From: Lachnospiraceae bacterium | GTDB taxonomy: Bacteria > Bacillota > Clostridia > Lachnospirales > Lachnospiraceae | Direction of reading: 5' to 3' | Length of the DNA stretch: 64,000 bases | NCBI GenBank assembly: GCA_910574185.1 | Contig: CAJSZQ010000016.1 | Location: 1-64,000 of the forward strand | Part shown: positions 9,593 through 19,172 of the stretch, piece after piece | Layout: the number at the start of each line of letters is the position of its first letter | How positions within the stretch are numbered: the first letter of the stretch is position 1 | The notes under the pieces: generated by a model | What the model was told of the DNA's origin: nothing | Seen by the model: the letters and a program-made list of their open reading frames with translations, nothing else | Database searches by the model: none | Made by a program: the position numbers and the translations under genes

Positions 9593-12025
9593 TTACGGCA
9601 AATACCCAATATATTCATTTCCTTCTGTCAGCATAATCTGATCCATCTGTTCTTTCGGCATCGTCTGTATCTGCCCATCCGCTGAATTGATGTAAATCAT
9701 CTGATGTTCGTCATATCCTGTCAGAATCAAAGAAACGTCCCCATTCCTCACACCAATTACCGGAGTTCCCTTATTAATCAGATATGCAATCTGCTCCGCG
9801 CTGCAGCCAGTCAGTTCAACTCCCTTATCTCCAGACAATTCATTTGCTATCTCAAGCGGCGGCCTTCCTGCCTGCAGCTGGTTTTGTATGAACGCCATTA
9901 GCTCGTCCTGTCCTGTAATCTGAAACATCAGATAACGATTTCCCCTCTCCCACACGTATTGCCCGTTAGGAGCAATCACCACGCCGCTCATGCTATCCGC
10001 TGTTAAAATAGCCTCTCCTGCTTCCTCATAAATTCCCTGCAGTTTACCAAGTCCATATACGCAGTATCCATTCCCCCCTGCCTCCTCTTCAAATTCCGGC
10101 AACGCCGGGTCGTCATGCAACGCCCGTTTTGGCTTCAGCACTTTGACATCCTTCTCCTGAATGCCGTCGGCAAATGTGAAACGCATCTGTCTTTTCTTCA
10201 AGTCTGTGACATAGGATTCCAGCGTAATATTACTTTCCTCTTTTTCTTCACTGCTTGTTATATAATCTGCGTCTGCTCCTGCATATGTACCGCCGTTCTT
10301 CACCGCCCTATGGAGGGTAATCATTCCTTCGTCAACCTCTGCTCCAATAATATAATATTCGCCTGCGTCATAGCTTTTTACCAACTCATTCTCTGCATTG
10401 TGAATCTCGATTAGATACATTGGAACTAATTTTTCACCGGTAATCGTCTCTCCCACATCTGACTGTTTCGCCCGGCCGAATACAAAATCGTCTCCTACAA
10501 ATCCAAGCGGTATAATACTCTCCCCTTCCGCCGCCTCAACTTCGTATTCTTCGTCAAGGTCTAAATCCTTCACAACGACCTGCTGCGATACATCCATATC
10601 GCTGCCAGTCTGCCAGGCAAACCACCTGCCGCTTTCTGACATGGCATATTGGCCTTCTTTCAAATCCGAAATTACTGGTTCATCCCAGTTCTTATCCACA
10701 TCAACTTCATAGAGGGTTCCTCCGACCATCATATATAAATAGTCCCGATTTACACTATAGTAAGCAAATTTCCCAAACTCTTTTTCTGCAATTCCAGCCG
10801 ACTTATTACTGGGAATAAATACTTTTTCCTCAATACTGTTAGTTTCTATATTATAGTAGTAAATATCTACGCCTACCTGACCTTCATGTTTTCCCCGATT
10901 CATATATCCGGCTACTGCAAATGTGATATTCCCTTTCTTATCCATGCCAAGAATCTGAATATTGTGTTCTGAATTTTTGCTTCGGCTATCTGTATTTTCC
11001 ACATCGCGAAAACTAAATATCAGAGAAAGAACACCCTCGTCGCGATTGTAATTCCATAATTCATTTGCCTGAACAAACGCTACAATATTTCCCTCTGAAT
11101 TAACCATATACGGGACATCCGGCGACACGATTCCAAGAAGCAGTCCCTTATCGTCAAGTACCCGCCTGCTTCCGTCAAAAAGCTGCTCCATATTACGGTC
11201 ATAATTCAGCAGATACATCGTACCTTCCGCCATTCTAACCCGATAAAATTCTCTTACTGCATATGAATCTGTTTCGTTTTCTTCCCCTTTACAGTCCACT
11301 TCATATTCCAGAAGCACCGACGTGTACGCCGCATTTGTCTCCAGAATCTTCCATCTCTCTTCTCCGGTCACCTGCGGCTCTAACGCTCCCCATGTCACCT
11401 GATCATAGTTTGAATGAATCGTTACATGAGCCAGCGTACTGTTATCACTTTCATCATTCGGCTCCAGCGCCGCCCCAACACCTGTGTTTTCTTTCTTGGC
11501 CAATGCATTTTCATGGAAATTATAAACATAATCCAGGCAAGACGCCACGCTAAAACCTACCGGCGTCACTACTCTCGTATAATAAAAAATATCTCCTGTA
11601 TCCGAATGCAGAGTCACCCTCATGACCCGCTCCTGAGCCAGAATACCCTCGTCAAAAGTCAGTGTCATCTCCTCCGACGCAGTCGAAATACGGTTCTCAT
11701 ATAGCTTTGTCTCACCGTCAATCGAGTATACTGCATAATCCACTGAAGAAATCTTTCTTTCCTCCGCTTCCATCCTCATGGCAAGCTGATTATTAGTAAC
11801 CGGCGTGATACTATCCCGAATACTGGCTATCTCCATCTCTTTTGTATACCCGTTCATTGCATTCAGTCTGTATCCCTCCACAGAAAAATAAAGCCTTGGA
11901 AGCGTTACATTCCCAATATCCGCTATCATATTATCATTGCCTTTGCTGGTTCTGTATTCAAAATACAAAATAGCCAGAATAAAAACCACAGCCAATATCC
12001 CTGCGTGCTTCAGTTTCTTCTTCAT
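9593..12025 (-). CDS. Large membrane-anchored extracytoplasmic protein with C39-peptidase-like C-terminus
   Basis: 810 aa, unrecognised as a named protein. Residues 8-23 (AGILAVVFILAILYFE) form one N-terminal anchor; the rest is predicted outside the cell. The middle has many repeating beta-rich segments of the type seen in propeller proteins (YRVRMAEGTMYLLNYD; YAMSESGRWFAWQTGSD). The last 130 residues (GTPVIGVRNGDVSLILTGYD, then INSADGQIQTMPKEQMDQIM) recall the papain-like C39 fold. Without an obvious Cys-His pair I would not call it an active protease. It follows the methyltransferase gene on the same strand by about 65 bp. The function is unknown. Confidence 0.7.
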   Translation of the reverse strand: MKKKLKHAGILAVVFILAILYFEYRTSKGNDNMIADIGNVTLPRLYFSVEGYRLNAMNGYTKEMEIASIRDSITPVTNNQLAMRMEAEERKISSVDYAVYSIDGETKLYENRISTASEEMTLTFDEGILAQERVMRVTLHSDTGDIFYYTRVVTPVGFSVASCLDYVYNFHENALAKKENTGVGAALEPNDESDNSTLAHVTIHSNYDQVTWGALEPQVTGEERWKILETNAAYTSVLLEYEVDCKGEENETDSYAVREFYRVRMAEGTMYLLNYDRNMEQLFDGSRRVLDDKGLLLGIVSPDVPYMVNSEGNIVAFVQANELWNYNRDEGVLSLIFSFRDVENTDSRSKNSEHNIQILGMDKKGNITFAVAGYMNRGKHEGQVGVDIYYYNIETNSIEEKVFIPSNKSAGIAEKEFGKFAYYSVNRDYLYMMVGGTLYEVDVDKNWDEPVISDLKEGQYAMSESGRWFAWQTGSDMDVSQQVVVKDLDLDEEYEVEAAEGESIIPLGFVGDDFVFGRAKQSDVGETITGEKLVPMYLIEIHNAENELVKSYDAGEYYIIGAEVDEGMITLHRAVKNGGTYAGADADYITSSEEKEESNITLESYVTDLKKRQMRFTFADGIQEKDVKVLKPKRALHDDPALPEFEEEAGGNGYCVYGLGKLQGIYEEAGEAILTADSMSGVVIAPNGQYVWERGNRYLMFQITGQDELMAFIQNQLQAGRPPLEIANELSGDKGVELTGCSAEQIAYLINKGTPVIGVRNGDVSLILTGYDEHQMIYINSADGQIQTMPKEQMDQIMLTEGNEYIGYLP

Positions 12026-12091
12026 CTATTTCATCAGCTCCTGTTCTCAACCGGCTCGCCCGGTCCCGCTGTATCCGTCTTATGTTAAATT

Positions 12092-13240
12092 CTATCCGTT
12101 TTTACCATTCAGAAGGCGACCCAATGTCGGCGCTATATGCAACGTCTCTTCACACATACGAATCGCCTCATAATTCTCCTTTGGCTTCCCTCTTTTTACC
12201 GCCCGAATCAAAATATTTTTCGGCGTATGTTCCATATCTATAAATTCCAGAATCTGAGTCCGGTAGCCTTCTCTCTCCAGATACTGAGCCCTCATCGCAT
12301 CTGTTATTAACGCTGCCATCCGCTCTTTAATCAATCCATACTCCAATACAGGCGCCAGCACATCACATGCAATCTGTCCATTGACCTCATGCTGGCAGCA
12401 AGGCACAGACAGAATTACTCTGGCATTCCATCCCACCGCCTTCGCAAGCGCATAGTCAGTAGCCGTATCACAGGCGTGAAGAGTCACTACCATATCCACT
12501 GCGTCTGCTTCTGCATACTCTGCAATATTTCCTTCCAGAAATGTAAGCTTCTCATATCCATAGCGTTCGACAAGCTCATTACAATGACGGATAACATCCG
12601 CTTTTAAATCGAGTCCAATAATACGAACATCGTATGCTTTCAATTCATGCAAGTAATAGTACATTGCAAACGTGAGATAAGATTTGCCGCATCCAAAATC
12701 CAAAATCGTCAGTTCCCTGTCTTTGGAAAGTTCCGGTAATATATCCTCCACAAATTCTAGAAATCGATTAATCTGTCGAAATTTATCAAATCTCCTGTTT
12801 ATAATCTTTCCATTCTCGGTCATAACGCCCAAATCAACTAAGAAGGGCACAACCTTACCTTCCTCCAGAATGTACCGCTTTTCCCGATTATGCTGTAAGC
12901 TTACCATCTTCACCGGAGCTTTCCGCGGCTTCTTCTTAATTGTAGCCCTGCCTTTCCTGCTCAAAAGGGCCGTACAGCTATACTGCTTCGTTTCCATCTG
13001 AAACTGCTTCATTCCTTTCGTTAAAGAAAGTATCTCTTCCACAGCTTCATTCATTGTCAAATTCTTATGAAACACCTGATTCCCCAGGAAAATCTCTAAC
13101 TGAAAGAAAAGTGTGTCCTTCTTTAACAAAGGACGCACTTTTACCTTCATAATTCCATCTTTTTCTCTCGGACTGCTTAAAATAGCCGATACAAAATCTA
13201 TATTCAAATTTTCTTGTAATAATACTCTCAAATTTTCCAT
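12092..13240 (-). CDS. SAM-dependent class I methyltransferase (PF13679-like)
   Basis: 382-aa cytoplasmic enzyme. The Rossmann methyltransferase core follows an N-terminal domain of about 170 residues: motif I is ILDFGCGKSYLTFAMYYYL, motif II includes IIGLDLKADVI, and VVTLHACDTATDYALAKAV precedes the conserved SVPCCQHEVN. The CCQHE signature and the GCGKSYL motif are typical of the family that includes METTL25-like proteins; the substrate is unknown, possibly RNA. It begins 37 bp after the histidine kinase stop codon and may be read through from that operon. The ribosome binding site is weak. Confidence 0.85.
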   Translation of the reverse strand: MENLRVLLQENLNIDFVSAILSSPREKDGIMKVKVRPLLKKDTLFFQLEIFLGNQVFHKNLTMNEAVEEILSLTKGMKQFQMETKQYSCTALLSRKGRATIKKKPRKAPVKMVSLQHNREKRYILEEGKVVPFLVDLGVMTENGKIINRRFDKFRQINRFLEFVEDILPELSKDRELTILDFGCGKSYLTFAMYYYLHELKAYDVRIIGLDLKADVIRHCNELVERYGYEKLTFLEGNIAEYAEADAVDMVVTLHACDTATDYALAKAVGWNARVILSVPCCQHEVNGQIACDVLAPVLEYGLIKERMAALITDAMRAQYLEREGYRTQILEFIDMEHTPKNILIRAVKRGKPKENYEAIRMCEETLHIAPTLGRLLNGKNG

Positions 13241-13277
13241 GGAGATATTATATCCGATTTTCCCTCTATAGTAAATA

Positions 13278-15860
13278 TTATTTTTTCACTCTTGGGAAAG
13301 TAATGGTTACCCGGAACAAATCGCCATCCAGATACAATTCAAACTTGCCTCCCATTAAAGAAGCCAGATTCTTGGCAATGGAGAGCCCCAGCCCGCTACC
13401 CTCTGTACTCCTGGACACATCTCCTCTGATAAATCGCTCCGTCAACTCATCCGCACTGATATTTAAGGGCTGTTCTGAAATATTCTTTAAGGAAAATGTT
13501 ACCTGCTCCTCCGTCTGGCTCAAATCTGAATAGACACGAGTTCCTTCCATCGCATACTTGGCCACATTATTGTATATATTTTCCAGAATCCTCCACATTC
13601 TCCTGCCATCCGCCCAGATTACAGCCGGCTCTTCCGGCAGATTTATTACCTCCTTTAAGCCCCTGTTCTCGAATTTCTCCGAAAATTCTCCGCTAGTCTG
13701 CTGAACCATTTCCACTAGATTCAAATTCATACATTCCAGCGTAACGTTCCCCGAGCTCACCTTTGACGCCTCTACCACATCCTCCGTAAGAACCTTTAGC
13801 CGCTGGGCCTTGGCCTCCAACACTTCTAAATATCCCTGAATCTTGGAATCCTGAATATTCTCCCGTTTCAGCAAATCAATATAATTTATAATCGAAGTCA
13901 GCGGAGTCTTAATATCATGAGACACATTGGTTATCAAATCTGTCTTCAGCCTTTCATTCTTAATACTGTTCTCAACAGCCGCATCCAGACCGGCGCCGAT
14001 GTTATTCACTCGTTTTGCAAGTTCTAACTGCTCTCCTGTCAAACCGACTGTCGGAATCTTGTATTCCAGTTCTCCACTTGAAATCCGCATAACGCCTTCA
14101 CTCAGACGTTTTCGTCCCACTGCCTGCTGGACGATATAAGCCAAACCAGCTACATCCACCACAAATCCGGCAAGCACAATGATAAATTCACTCGTTGTAA
14201 ACATAAGCATCTGACTCAAAAGAAACAGAGCAAAAAACAAAACGTATTTCCACACAACCGGCAAATGACGTATAAAATTCCACCCATGACGCATCACCCA
14301 CCGAAGTAAACTGTTCTTCCAAACAGTGCCTGCCTTCAGCCTGCGAACCAGACTCAGATATCCAATCAGAAACATCGAACAGGTAACAAATCCGATTATC
14401 CCACAAATTATCATCGTTTCGGTGTTAAATCCCTCCGGCAGATAATAAACAGTTCCGTCTGGCATCAAATACCCGTTCTGCCCAAATCCGAAACTCCTGG
14501 CCGCACTTCCAAGAATAATCATACATCCCGTCCATACTCCAGTCACAAGCGCCGCTGCAATCTCCGTTTTCCACCTATCGAATACATTACAGTGCAGTTC
14601 TTCATCCTCCGGCCTTCTTCCGGCAACTGCCGTCAACCAGATAATAATCCCCAGAAGTAAGACTGCCGTCCCAATTGCCAATTGTATCATAAATCCCGCC
14701 TTTCCTGCGAATTTCTGATAATTATCCTTCATATAAAGATAGATGTCCTGAACAGGATAATCGGTATCTAGTGCAACAATAAATATATAGTCCTCAGACT
14801 GAGTCCCGGCGCCAATCTGATGATTCCAATCACTGGCATTCGCTTCCATCATATTGCTCTCGAAATCCGAAAGTTTTGGCATTATCACAGCATACCTGCC
14901 CGCCTGCCTTAACTTATCCATATTCTTTTCCAGTGAATCATAACTCTCATATTCCGCACGATTGGTATATACCCTCTCCGTTTCTTTATCTGCATACAGA
15001 TACGTCAGATTTGTGCTTCCCTCTTCGTATTTTTGTAATACTTCTCTGTATATTTCACAGTCATCATTTAAAATGTAAAGAGTACTTTTAATATCCTGAT
15101 AAATTTCGTTTAGTTTTCCATTCCACTCCGGCTTCTCATTCGCAAGCTCAAGAACGCTTCCCGCTCCTATCGGCGCATACTTTTCTTCAATCCAGAAACC
15201 GTCATAGTTCCAACAATCAATCAGCCGAACCGTATTCTCAGAATCCAGCAGTGCATAGGAACCGGAGGTCGCGCTTCCCTCATACCAGCTTCCGTCCTTT
15301 AATTCCTGGAGGATATCATACGCCGTCATATCCTCTGTCTCCATAACAAACCGAAATTCTCCGCTATCAATCTTGTGTCGAAGATCACTGTATAAAAAAT
15401 ACTCATAGGTCTTGTCTGGTTTCTGTCCCACAATAATCGGGTCCTTTGTTGACGAGCCGTAATCCCCGCTTTCCACATTATCATATTTCCAATATCCATC
15501 GGCCCAGGCTTCCAGCTCACCCAGCTTATACGTCAAACCAGATTCATCTCTGCCGTCTATAACGCCTTCTTCAATATATTTTTTAATATCCACAATCTTG
15601 TTCTCATCATGAACTCCGTCTGTTTCCAAATTTTCCTTAATCTGAATTCCCCGGACAATCTGCCTGGCGTCTGAAAACATATGAGAACTCAGCATATCTG
15701 AGTCCTCATATTCTACATTCTTGCCTTCCAGCGCATCTTCCGCCGCACTGGGGCAGGCCCATATCCATAACATACTAATAATCAGAAGAACCGCCAGCAC
15801 ATGTGCAAAAGCAGCCAGCATCCCCTTAACCAACTTTCCTCTATACCATTTATTACTCAT
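13278..15860 (-). CDS. Sensor histidine kinase with large extracytoplasmic domain
   Basis: Membrane sensor kinase of about 860 aa. I chose the ATG at 15860 (MSNKWYRGKLVKG) with GGAGT upstream; the longer frame lacks a ribosome binding site and would overlap the regulator gene. A first TM segment lies at about residues 16-35, then an extracellular sensor of roughly 380 aa, then several TM helices around 410-620. HisKA has SHDIKTPL (phosphoacceptor His near residue 650), and HATPase ends with EGSGLGLSIAKNL. The N-box NIYNNVAKYA is present. It lies 43 bp downstream of its response regulator. The signal is unknown. Confidence 0.93.
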   Translation of the reverse strand: MSNKWYRGKLVKGMLAAFAHVLAVLLIISMLWIWACPSAAEDALEGKNVEYEDSDMLSSHMFSDARQIVRGIQIKENLETDGVHDENKIVDIKKYIEEGVIDGRDESGLTYKLGELEAWADGYWKYDNVESGDYGSSTKDPIIVGQKPDKTYEYFLYSDLRHKIDSGEFRFVMETEDMTAYDILQELKDGSWYEGSATSGSYALLDSENTVRLIDCWNYDGFWIEEKYAPIGAGSVLELANEKPEWNGKLNEIYQDIKSTLYILNDDCEIYREVLQKYEEGSTNLTYLYADKETERVYTNRAEYESYDSLEKNMDKLRQAGRYAVIMPKLSDFESNMMEANASDWNHQIGAGTQSEDYIFIVALDTDYPVQDIYLYMKDNYQKFAGKAGFMIQLAIGTAVLLLGIIIWLTAVAGRRPEDEELHCNVFDRWKTEIAAALVTGVWTGCMIILGSAARSFGFGQNGYLMPDGTVYYLPEGFNTETMIICGIIGFVTCSMFLIGYLSLVRRLKAGTVWKNSLLRWVMRHGWNFIRHLPVVWKYVLFFALFLLSQMLMFTTSEFIIVLAGFVVDVAGLAYIVQQAVGRKRLSEGVMRISSGELEYKIPTVGLTGEQLELAKRVNNIGAGLDAAVENSIKNERLKTDLITNVSHDIKTPLTSIINYIDLLKRENIQDSKIQGYLEVLEAKAQRLKVLTEDVVEASKVSSGNVTLECMNLNLVEMVQQTSGEFSEKFENRGLKEVINLPEEPAVIWADGRRMWRILENIYNNVAKYAMEGTRVYSDLSQTEEQVTFSLKNISEQPLNISADELTERFIRGDVSRSTEGSGLGLSIAKNLASLMGGKFELYLDGDLFRVTITFPRVKK

Positions 15861-15903
15861 ACCTACTCCATTCCACCGTTCCCAATAACGGTCCAACAAA
15901 AAA

Positions 15904-16602
15904 TTAGAGCTTTTCCACCTTATACCCAACTCCCCACACTACTTTTAAATATCTTGGTTCCTTTGGATTAATTTCTATTTTTTCCCGGATGTGCCGGATA
16001 TGTACTGCAACTGTGTTGTCCGCGCCAAGCGCTTCCTCGTTCCAAATACTTTCATATATCTGTTCGATGGAAAATACTCTTCCCTGATTCTTCACCAGCA
16101 GCAACAGGATATTATACTCTATCGGCGTCAGCTTCACCGGCTCGCCGTCCACAGTTACTTCCTTCAAATCATCGTTGATGGACAGGCCTCCGGTGCTGTA
16201 CACTGCCTCGTCCGGCATCACTCCCGACATACTTCCGAGCTGCGTATACCTGCGTATTTGGGATTTTACTCTGGCCACCAGCTCAAGTGGGTTAAATGGT
16301 TTTGTAATATAATCATCCGCGCCGATATTAAGCCCAAGTATCTTGTCCGCATCTTCGGATTTCGCCGACAAAATAATAATCGGCATATTATTCTTCTCCC
16401 GTATCTTCAGCGTCGCCCGTATACCGTCAAGCTTTGGCATCATTACGTCAATTACTAGAAGGTCGATTTTCTCTTCTTTCAGCTTCTTCAACGCTTCTTC
16501 GCCGTCATAAGCCTTGCTAATCTCATAACCTTCCTGAGTCAAATATATATCAATTGCCTCAACAATCTCTTTATCATCGTCACATACTAATATTCTGGAC
16601 AT
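15904..16602 (-). CDS. OmpR/PhoB-family response regulator
   Basis: 232-aa DNA-binding regulator paired with the following kinase. The start at ATG 16602 (MSRILVCDDDK) is favoured because GGGAGG is 8 nt upstream; the ATG at 16608 would be only 2 nt away. The receiver domain has acidic residues 8-10, phosphoacceptor Asp52 (VIDVMMP) and TKPF near residue 102. The C-terminal winged helix contains LTPIEYNILLLLVKNQGRVF and VHIRHIREKIE. First gene of the regulator-kinase unit. Confidence 0.95.
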   Translation of the reverse strand: MSRILVCDDDKEIVEAIDIYLTQEGYEISKAYDGEEALKKLKEEKIDLLVIDVMMPKLDGIRATLKIREKNNMPIIILSAKSEDADKILGLNIGADDYITKPFNPLELVARVKSQIRRYTQLGSMSGVMPDEAVYSTGGLSINDDLKEVTVDGEPVKLTPIEYNILLLLVKNQGRVFSIEQIYESIWNEEALGADNTVAVHIRHIREKIEINPKEPRYLKVVWGVGYKVEKL

Positions 16603-16740
16603 CTCCATCACCTCCCTTCCACTATAAGACATTCCGATGCAAAGTGCAATCTTTCATGCCCGATTAGCCGTTACTGTTTTACTGAAATAAATAATAACAG
16701 GCAATTTTTAAGGGCAGGTGTTATAAAATCTTAAGATATC

Positions 16741-17205
16741 TTAAAGATTAGATATTTTCTCCATACCGGAAACAATTCGACATCCATCCAATTCCAGAAA
16801 ACACATGGATGTATATCCTTTTTCCTCCGCTCTCCTGCCAAACGCTCTTACCATTTCCCATGCAAGCTCTTCTGTCACCCGGATTCCCTTCGATTTTGCA
16901 TACCGCATAGAGCTATAATCATATTTCACACATAATGGATAGGCAAGTTCAAATTCTTCTACGGTTTCTACACATAGTTCCGCCTCCTGCTCCGCCTTCT
17001 CCACTGTATAAGCATAGGAGAGCCAATAAACACCAAATGGTATCCCAAGTTTCATACAGCTCTCTGCATTTTTCCGAAACTGCAAATCAATGCTTCCGCT
17101 GCCATACCCTGCACAGAGCATGGCAAACTCAATTCCTTTATCCCTCATTTCTTCCCAATTTACATTGCCATCCCGTTCACTAACAACCAAACCATGAATA
17201 TTCAT
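16741..17205 (-). CDS. GH25-lysozyme-like protein, truncated and without catalytic acids
   Basis: 154 aa. The fold reads as the N-terminal three quarters of a GH25 muramidase: a HGLVVSERDGNVNW start (normally G-x-DVS-x-x-Q-G-x-IDW), then IEFAMLCAGYGSGSIDLQF, FGVYWLSYAYTVEKAEQEA and YPLCVKYDYSS. The two positions where GH25 enzymes carry catalytic Asp/Glu are changed: the first motif has V for D, and the D-x-E motif reads DYS. It also ends about 35-40 residues before the usual C-terminus. There is no signal peptide. It is probably non-enzymatic or a decaying gene, although the reading frame is intact. Confidence 0.7.
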   Translation of the reverse strand: MNIHGLVVSERDGNVNWEEMRDKGIEFAMLCAGYGSGSIDLQFRKNAESCMKLGIPFGVYWLSYAYTVEKAEQEAELCVETVEEFELAYPLCVKYDYSSMRYAKSKGIRVTEELAWEMVRAFGRRAEEKGYTSMCFLELDGCRIVSGMEKISNL

Positions 17206-17232
17206 GATATCCTCCCATTAGTTTCTTTCTTA

Positions 17233-17433
17233 TTATAATATGATGCTAGAATCAAAAGGTCATATATGGCATACTTGCACGTCAATGTATAACTTTGGGT
17301 CTCGTAAAAACATGAAAAAACAGCCCGATTAGTGAGGATTCCTCATGTTTTTAAGATTGCAAGAGCATGAAATGCGGAGCAATCTTTGGCATTATCGAAT
17401 CAAAATACCTTTTGACTCCAACATCATAATATG
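17233..17433. repeat. MITE-like element with 26-bp imperfect terminal inverted repeats
   Basis: The ends 17235-17260 and 17407-17432 are inverted copies with about 22 of 26 bases matching (shared TCAAAAGGT and ATGATG blocks). Internally AAAAACATGA pairs with TCATGTTTTT, and AAGATTGC with GCAATCTT. It contains no gene. The 375-bp interval between the GH25-like gene and the Spo0A-like gene is otherwise A/T-rich with a probable promoter near 17530. Confidence 0.5.
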
Positions 17434-17580
17434 CAGGAAATAGAAAAATGTACCTTTAAAAATGTCTATTAATGTCGAATATTATCATATATTGTCAAAA
17501 ATTACCAAATTGTATTCTTTCAGTTTATGATTTAGGTGTACTCATCATATATTATATAAGAAAGGAGTCATATACAAAAA

Positions 17581-17913
17581 ATGAAGGAGATACAATATCT
17601 TGTACGTTCTTTAGGAATAGGCGGTAATTACCAGGGTTATCGGTATTTAACTTATGCGATTTATCTATGTCTTGAAGATGAGAATTATTTGCTCAGCGTT
17701 AGTAAACTTCTTTATCCAGAGATTGCGCAAACTTTTCAGACTACAGCTTATAGTGTTGAACGAAATCTTCGGACAGTTGTAACTGTATGCTGGGAACGCG
17801 GAAACCGTATGTTGTTAGAAGACATCTCTTTTTATCCTCTTTTAAGTAAGCCTACAACCGGAGAATTTTTGGATATTGTCAGTGGATACTTACGACAAAA
17901 ATCCGTTTATTAA
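17581..17913 (+). CDS. Free-standing Spo0A C-terminal DNA-binding domain protein
   Basis: 110 aa, comprising only the effector domain of the sporulation master regulator Spo0A and no receiver domain. Matches to the family: GYRYLTYAIYLCLED (GYxYLxxAI helix), SVSKLLYPEIAQTFQTTAYS, the recognition region VERNLRTVVTVCWERGN and the tail SKPTTGEFLDIVSGYLR. AAGGAG precedes the ATG by about 11 nt. It lies alone on the plus strand between hairpin-rich gaps. It is not spo0A itself, because the receiver is absent and no truncated receiver is found upstream. It may compete for 0A boxes, but that is inference. Confidence 0.85.
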   Translation: MKEIQYLVRSLGIGGNYQGYRYLTYAIYLCLEDENYLLSVSKLLYPEIAQTFQTTAYSVERNLRTVVTVCWERGNRMLLEDISFYPLLSKPTTGEFLDIVSGYLRQKSVY

Positions 17914-18010
17914 CGGGCATTTCCGATTTTCTTAAGCTGTTTTTAAGAAATTTTCTATTTCTTTTAGAGAAACAACATACTTTTGTCATAATTTACTTAT
18001 ATAATTAGCT

Positions 18011-18089
18011 TAGATAGTTGATACAGCAATCAACTATCTCCCCCTCATAAAGTAAAACACCAAATAGACTTTGGTGCCGCACTTTACTC
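18011..18089 (+). terminator. Tandem hairpins after the Spo0A-like gene
   Basis: AGATAGTTGAT/ATCAACTATCT (about 18013-18038) is followed by CACCAAA/TTTGGTG nested in AGTAAA/TTTACT (about 18051-18089). The U-tracts are poor, so these are termination or processing structures only by position. Confidence 0.45.
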
Positions 18090-18117
18090 TCATTCCTTTA
18101 GATAACTATAACAAAGA

Positions 18118-18150
18118 AAAATCCGCTGACCCTCGTGGTTGGCGGATTTT
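18118..18150. terminator. Bidirectional terminator of the ABC export operon
   Basis: AAAATCCGC pairs with GCGGATTTT. T-runs follow on both strands. It lies just beyond the stop codon of the last ABC permease gene. Confidence 0.88.
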
Positions 18151-18155
18151 CTTTT

Positions 18156-19172
18156 TCATACCTTCTTTTTCTTTTGTCTTGAAATTGACAGATACAGAAA
18201 AAACCAGATAATACAATGCGCAAAAAGTATTAAAATATCCTTTACCGACAATTCTGGACTGCCGGCCAACAAATTCATGATACCTTCAAATGCTGCTTGC
18301 GACGGTACAAGATATAACAATGTCGCAACAAACGGATGCTGAAACTCGACAAGAAAATCCAGGACCGGAACGGCTATAAACAGCAGCATTATAATTTTGA
18401 TATAAGCCACGCCAGTCATCATTCCCGCAGAAACCTTCCCGATAAATAATCCTGTCAACGCAGCCACAAAAGAAGAAAGAACAATCAATATCAACATAAA
18501 AGCAAATTCCTGCAGGGAATAACGAAAACAAACACAGGCCGTAATTATTGAAGACAAACACCCGCCTGCAAACCCGACAATCAGCTTCTGTAAAATATAC
18601 CGGCTGCGGCTCATTGGTAAAATCTCATTTACATACGCTACTCCATCCTCCTTTTCGGATATCATATTCATCGCATTAAACGTGCAGCCCATAAACATAG
18701 CCACAATCAGCGTAGCAACAATCAACATATCCTGGAAGCCTTCCATTACATTCGGCTGCTCCAGAACCAGAACCTCCCTCTGCGCGACCGACTTACGTTG
18801 GTCATATAAAATAGGAAGCGTATTGGCGGTCTGCCGGAATATATCCAGTTCATCCCCAGACAACATGGTTCCGATACCATTCCCCTCCTTTTCCACCCCA
18901 ATCAAATTTGTAGACGGCTCATTAATAGCATCCACCAACTCTTCCTGCGTCCCATATACAATAACTCTTCCATATCGTTCCAACCAGGTTATGGTATGCG
19001 AAGCCACGTTATCTTCCAAGATTCCAAATTGAAAATCTCCCACAGAAGTAAAATCCACAGAATCCGCAAAATTCAAAACCGCCGCCATAACAATCGGCAA
19101 AAGAAAGGTCATCAGGCAAAACTTATCGCGCAGTACGCTTTTTAATTGATATAATAAACTCTTCACACTCAT
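18156..19172 (-). CDS. ABC-2 type transporter permease (second permease)
   Basis: 338-aa membrane subunit. It has one N-terminal TM helix (FCLMTFLLPIVMAAVLNF), an extracytoplasmic domain of about 130 residues, then five TM helices in the C-terminal half, the usual layout of ABC-2 export permeases. The ISEKEDGVAYVNEILPMSRSRY loop before the later helices is typical. Its start overlaps the stop codon of the preceding permease by 4 bp (ATGA), so the pair is translationally coupled. The substrate is unknown; comparable operons export peptides or drugs. Confidence 0.88.
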   Translation of the reverse strand: MSVKSLLYQLKSVLRDKFCLMTFLLPIVMAAVLNFADSVDFTSVGDFQFGILEDNVASHTITWLERYGRVIVYGTQEELVDAINEPSTNLIGVEKEGNGIGTMLSGDELDIFRQTANTLPILYDQRKSVAQREVLVLEQPNVMEGFQDMLIVATLIVAMFMGCTFNAMNMISEKEDGVAYVNEILPMSRSRYILQKLIVGFAGGCLSSIITACVCFRYSLQEFAFMLILIVLSSFVAALTGLFIGKVSAGMMTGVAYIKIIMLLFIAVPVLDFLVEFQHPFVATLLYLVPSQAAFEGIMNLLAGSPELSVKDILILFAHCIIWFFLYLSISRQKKKKV

